A stretch of 6,142 nucleotides of DNA from an uncultured bacterium (GTDB lineage: Bacteria; Bacillota; Clostridia; Oscillospirales; Oscillospiraceae), in NCBI GenBank assembly GCA_949286295.1, contig CASECK010000133.1, forward strand, positions 1 to 6,142. Reading direction: 5' to 3'. A program made the position numbers and the translations under genes. Positions 4,855-6,142 of the stretch are shown one piece after another. The notes under the pieces were generated by a model. That model saw only the letters and a list, made by a program, of their open reading frames with translations. It was not told where the DNA came from and made no database searches. Each line of letters starts with the position of its first letter. The stretch's first letter is position 1.

Positions 4855-4884
4855 TTGACCGCCGGGGGCCTTTTGGGATACAAT
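4855..4884 (+). promoter_or_regulatory. SigA-type promoter of pcrA
   Basis: TTGACC (4855-4860) and TACAAT (4879-4884) each match consensus at 5/6, with an 18-nt spacer. The predicted start near 4891 gives a leader of about 30 nt. The ribosome binding site is AGAGAGGA (4904-4911), 10 nt before the ATG at 4922. Confidence 0.7.
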
Positions 4885-4921
4885 AGGCCGGTATGAATGA
4901 AACAGAGAGGAAATCGCGTCC

Positions 4922-6142
4922 ATGCTGAACCACGACCAGGAACTGAGATTTTGTAAAGCCCGCCGGGCGGCCATCGCCCGGCAGTTTGCCGGGCGGCTGA
5001 ACCCGGAGCAGCGCAGCGCCGTGCTGGCCACCGAGGGCCCCCTGCTGCTGCTGGCCGGGGCCGGAAGCGGCAAGACCACCGTGCTGGTCTATCGAATCGC
5101 CAACCTGATGCAGTACGGGCGGGGCTCAGACAGTCAGGAGGTCCCTGACTTTGTGACGCCGGAGGATGTGGACTTTTTGGAGGCCTATGCCGCCACGGGA
5201 GAGGGGGACCGGCAGCGGCAGGAGCGGCTGTGCCGCCTGGAGCCCGCCGCCCCCTGGTCCATCCTGGCCATCACCTTCACCAACAAAGCGGCCGGAGAGC
5301 TCAAGCAGCGGCTGGCCGGCCTGCTGGGGCCCGCCGCCAACGACATCTGGGCCTCCACCTTCCACTCCGCCTGCGTGCGCATTCTGCGCCGGGACATTGA
5401 GAAGCTGGGCTTCTCCTCCTCCTTCACCATCTACGACACCGACGACTCCCTGCGGGTTATCAAGGACTGTTTGAAAGAGCTGGGCCTGGACGACAAGCAG
5501 TTTCCGCCCCGGTCGGTGCTGGGGTACATCTCCCGGGCCAAGGACCAGATGAAGCTGGCCCAGGACTATCTGGACGAGTGCGAGAAGTCGGGGGACTTCC
5601 GCCTGGGCAGAATCGCCCGGGTCTATGTGGAGTATCAGCGCCGGCTGTGGGAGGCAAACGCCCTGGACTTTGACGATATCATCCTGCACACCGTCCGCCT
5701 GCTCCGGGACTTTGAGCAGGTGCGGACCTACTATCAGCGGAAGTTCCGCTATGTGCTCATCGACGAGTATCAGGATACCAACAACCTGCAGTATCTGCTG
5801 GCCTCCACCCTGGCGGGGGGGTATGAGAACTTCTGTGTGGTGGGCGACGATGACCAGTCCATCTACCGCTTCCGGGGGGCCACCATCGAGAATATCCTCT
5901 CCTTTGAAAAGCAGTATCCCGCCTGCCGCACCATCCGCCTGGAGGAGAACTACCGGTCCACCGGCCACATCCTGGCGGCGGCCAACGCCGTCATCCAAAA
6001 CAACCAGGGCCGGAAGGGCAAGCAGCTGTGGACCCGGGCGGGAGAGGGGGAGAAGCTCCACCTCTATACCGCCATGAACGAGAGCGACGAGGCCCAGTAT
6101 GTGGCCGGCCGGATTTTGGAGGGCTTTAGCCAGGGGCGCTGC
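4922..6142 (+). CDS. pcrA: ATP-dependent DNA helicase PcrA (UvrD/Rep family), 3'-truncated by window edge
   Basis: PcrA is the superfamily 1A 3'-5' DNA helicase of Gram-positive bacteria, used in excision repair, plasmid replication and removal of proteins such as RecA from DNA. The frame is open from ATG 4922 to the last base, giving 407 codons. Full proteins are about 720-770 aa, so motifs V and VI and domain 2B are largely missing. Visible in order: Q motif LNPEQRSAV (26-34), Walker A GAGSGKT (46-52), motif Ia AITFTNKAA (116-124), motif Ib STFHSACVRILRRD (145-158), LDFDD (248-252), motif II DEYQDTN (281-287), motif III VVGDDDQSIYRFRGA (306-320) and motif IV LEENYRST (340-347). All catalytic residues expected in this part are present. 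The spelling fits PcrA better than Rep. An extra segment of about 41 residues (about 64-108) lies between motifs I and Ia. The gene has its own promoter and is divergent from the exported-protein gene. Confidence 0.96.
   Translation, partial: MLNHDQELRFCKARRAAIARQFAGRLNPEQRSAVLATEGPLLLLAGAGSGKTTVLVYRIANLMQYGRGSDSQEVPDFVTPEDVDFLEAYAATGEGDRQRQERLCRLEPAAPWSILAITFTNKAAGELKQRLAGLLGPAANDIWASTFHSACVRILRRDIEKLGFSSSFTIYDTDDSLRVIKDCLKELGLDDKQFPPRSVLGYISRAKDQMKLAQDYLDECEKSGDFRLGRIARVYVEYQRRLWEANALDFDDIILHTVRLLRDFEQVRTYYQRKFRYVLIDEYQDTNNLQYLLASTLAGGYENFCVVGDDDQSIYRFRGATIENILSFEKQYPACRTIRLEENYRSTGHILAAANAVIQNNQGRKGKQLWTRAGEGEKLHLYTAMNESDEAQYVAGRILEGFSQGRC

Larger units (their letters stand above)
4605..4921. 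other. Gene-free divergent region upstream of pcrA
   Basis: Together with 4539-4604 this forms a 383-nt stretch between the divergent exported-protein gene and pcrA with no convincing gene. The part nearer the exported-protein gene is mixed in composition and carries its control sites. The part from about 4680 to 4870 is very GC-rich and full of short inverted repeats. Open frames across it are Arg/Gly/Pro-rich and look like composition artefacts. No tRNA, known riboswitch or clear small-RNA gene is recognised. Confidence 0.6.

Noticed and set aside
4586..4858. 90-codon plus-strand frame in the region upstream of pcrA
   Set aside because: No ribosome binding site, Arg/Ser-rich low-information sequence, and it overlaps the likely promoter elements of the opposite gene.
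4849..4874. Hairpin cccgg/ccggg followed by cctttt as a terminator before pcrA
   Set aside because: Only 5 bp with a 7-nt loop, a short T-run separated from the stem, and it coincides with the -35 and spacer of the pcrA promoter.
4539..4883. Upstream extension of the exported-protein frame
   Set aside because: It would add about 115 Arg/Pro-rich residues in front of a textbook signal peptide that has its own near-perfect ribosome binding site.
4770..4886. Possible 38-aa small protein starting at the ATG at 4770
   Set aside because: The nearest AGGAGG (4731-4736) is too far away, the composition is Pro/Arg-rich and it runs through the pcrA promoter.
5126..6061. Minus-strand open frame of 311 codons opposite pcrA
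   Set aside because: Antisense to conserved helicase motifs; its Leu/Val/Gln/Gly-rich sequence mirrors the pcrA codons and has no independent support.

Overview
The window looks like chromosomal core sequence from a high-GC, spore-forming member of the Clostridia, probably Oscillospiraceae-like (Flavonifractor, Pseudoflavonifractor or Lawsonibacter type). The grounds are strongly G/C-biased third codon positions, clostridial-type Shine-Dalgarno sites (AAGGAGG, AGGAGG), the spore-maturation pair spmA/spmB, an AbrB-type regulator and a Gram-positive PcrA helicase. The taxonomic placement is inference. I see no mobile element, CRISPR array, tRNA or rRNA.

Layout. (1) 1-664 (+): the 3' two-thirds of ribF, the bifunctional riboflavin kinase/FAD synthetase, cut by the window edge. 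(2) 698-2077 (+): a DUF1576 polytopic membrane protein 33 nt downstream, probably co-transcribed. It has a clear internal duplication. (3) 2078-2115: a perfect 17-bp inverted repeat serving as a two-way terminator between convergent units. (4) 2121-3242 (-): spmA then spmB, a two-gene sporulation operon. spmA probably starts at TTG and spmB at GTG. (5) 3243-3504: an AT-rich divergent control region with a near-consensus SigA promoter facing right and a possible SigE-type -10 facing left. (6) 3505-3756 (+): an 83-aa AbrB-family regulator with a four-cysteine C-terminus. (7) 3757-3902: a structured 3' region ending in a second two-way terminator. (8) 3903-4538 (-): a Sec-exported protein of unknown function. 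(9) 4539-4921: a 383-nt gene-free divergent region with promoters, an exact Spo0A-box 7-mer, GTTAC repeats spaced about two helical turns apart, and palindromes. (10) 4922-6142 (+): pcrA, N-terminal 407 codons, open at the window end, with an extra segment of about 41 aa between helicase motifs I and Ia.

How they fit together. ribF (FMN/FAD synthesis) and pcrA (DNA repair and replication helicase) are housekeeping genes. Between them lie sporulation or transition-state functions: spmAB for spore core dehydration, an AbrB-like DNA-binding protein, and an exported protein whose promoter carries a possible Spo0A site. No gene cluster here amounts to a clearly new multi-gene system. The items most worth following are the uncharacterised duplicated DUF1576 protein beside ribF, the cysteine-bearing AbrB variant, and the regulatory region upstream of the exported protein.
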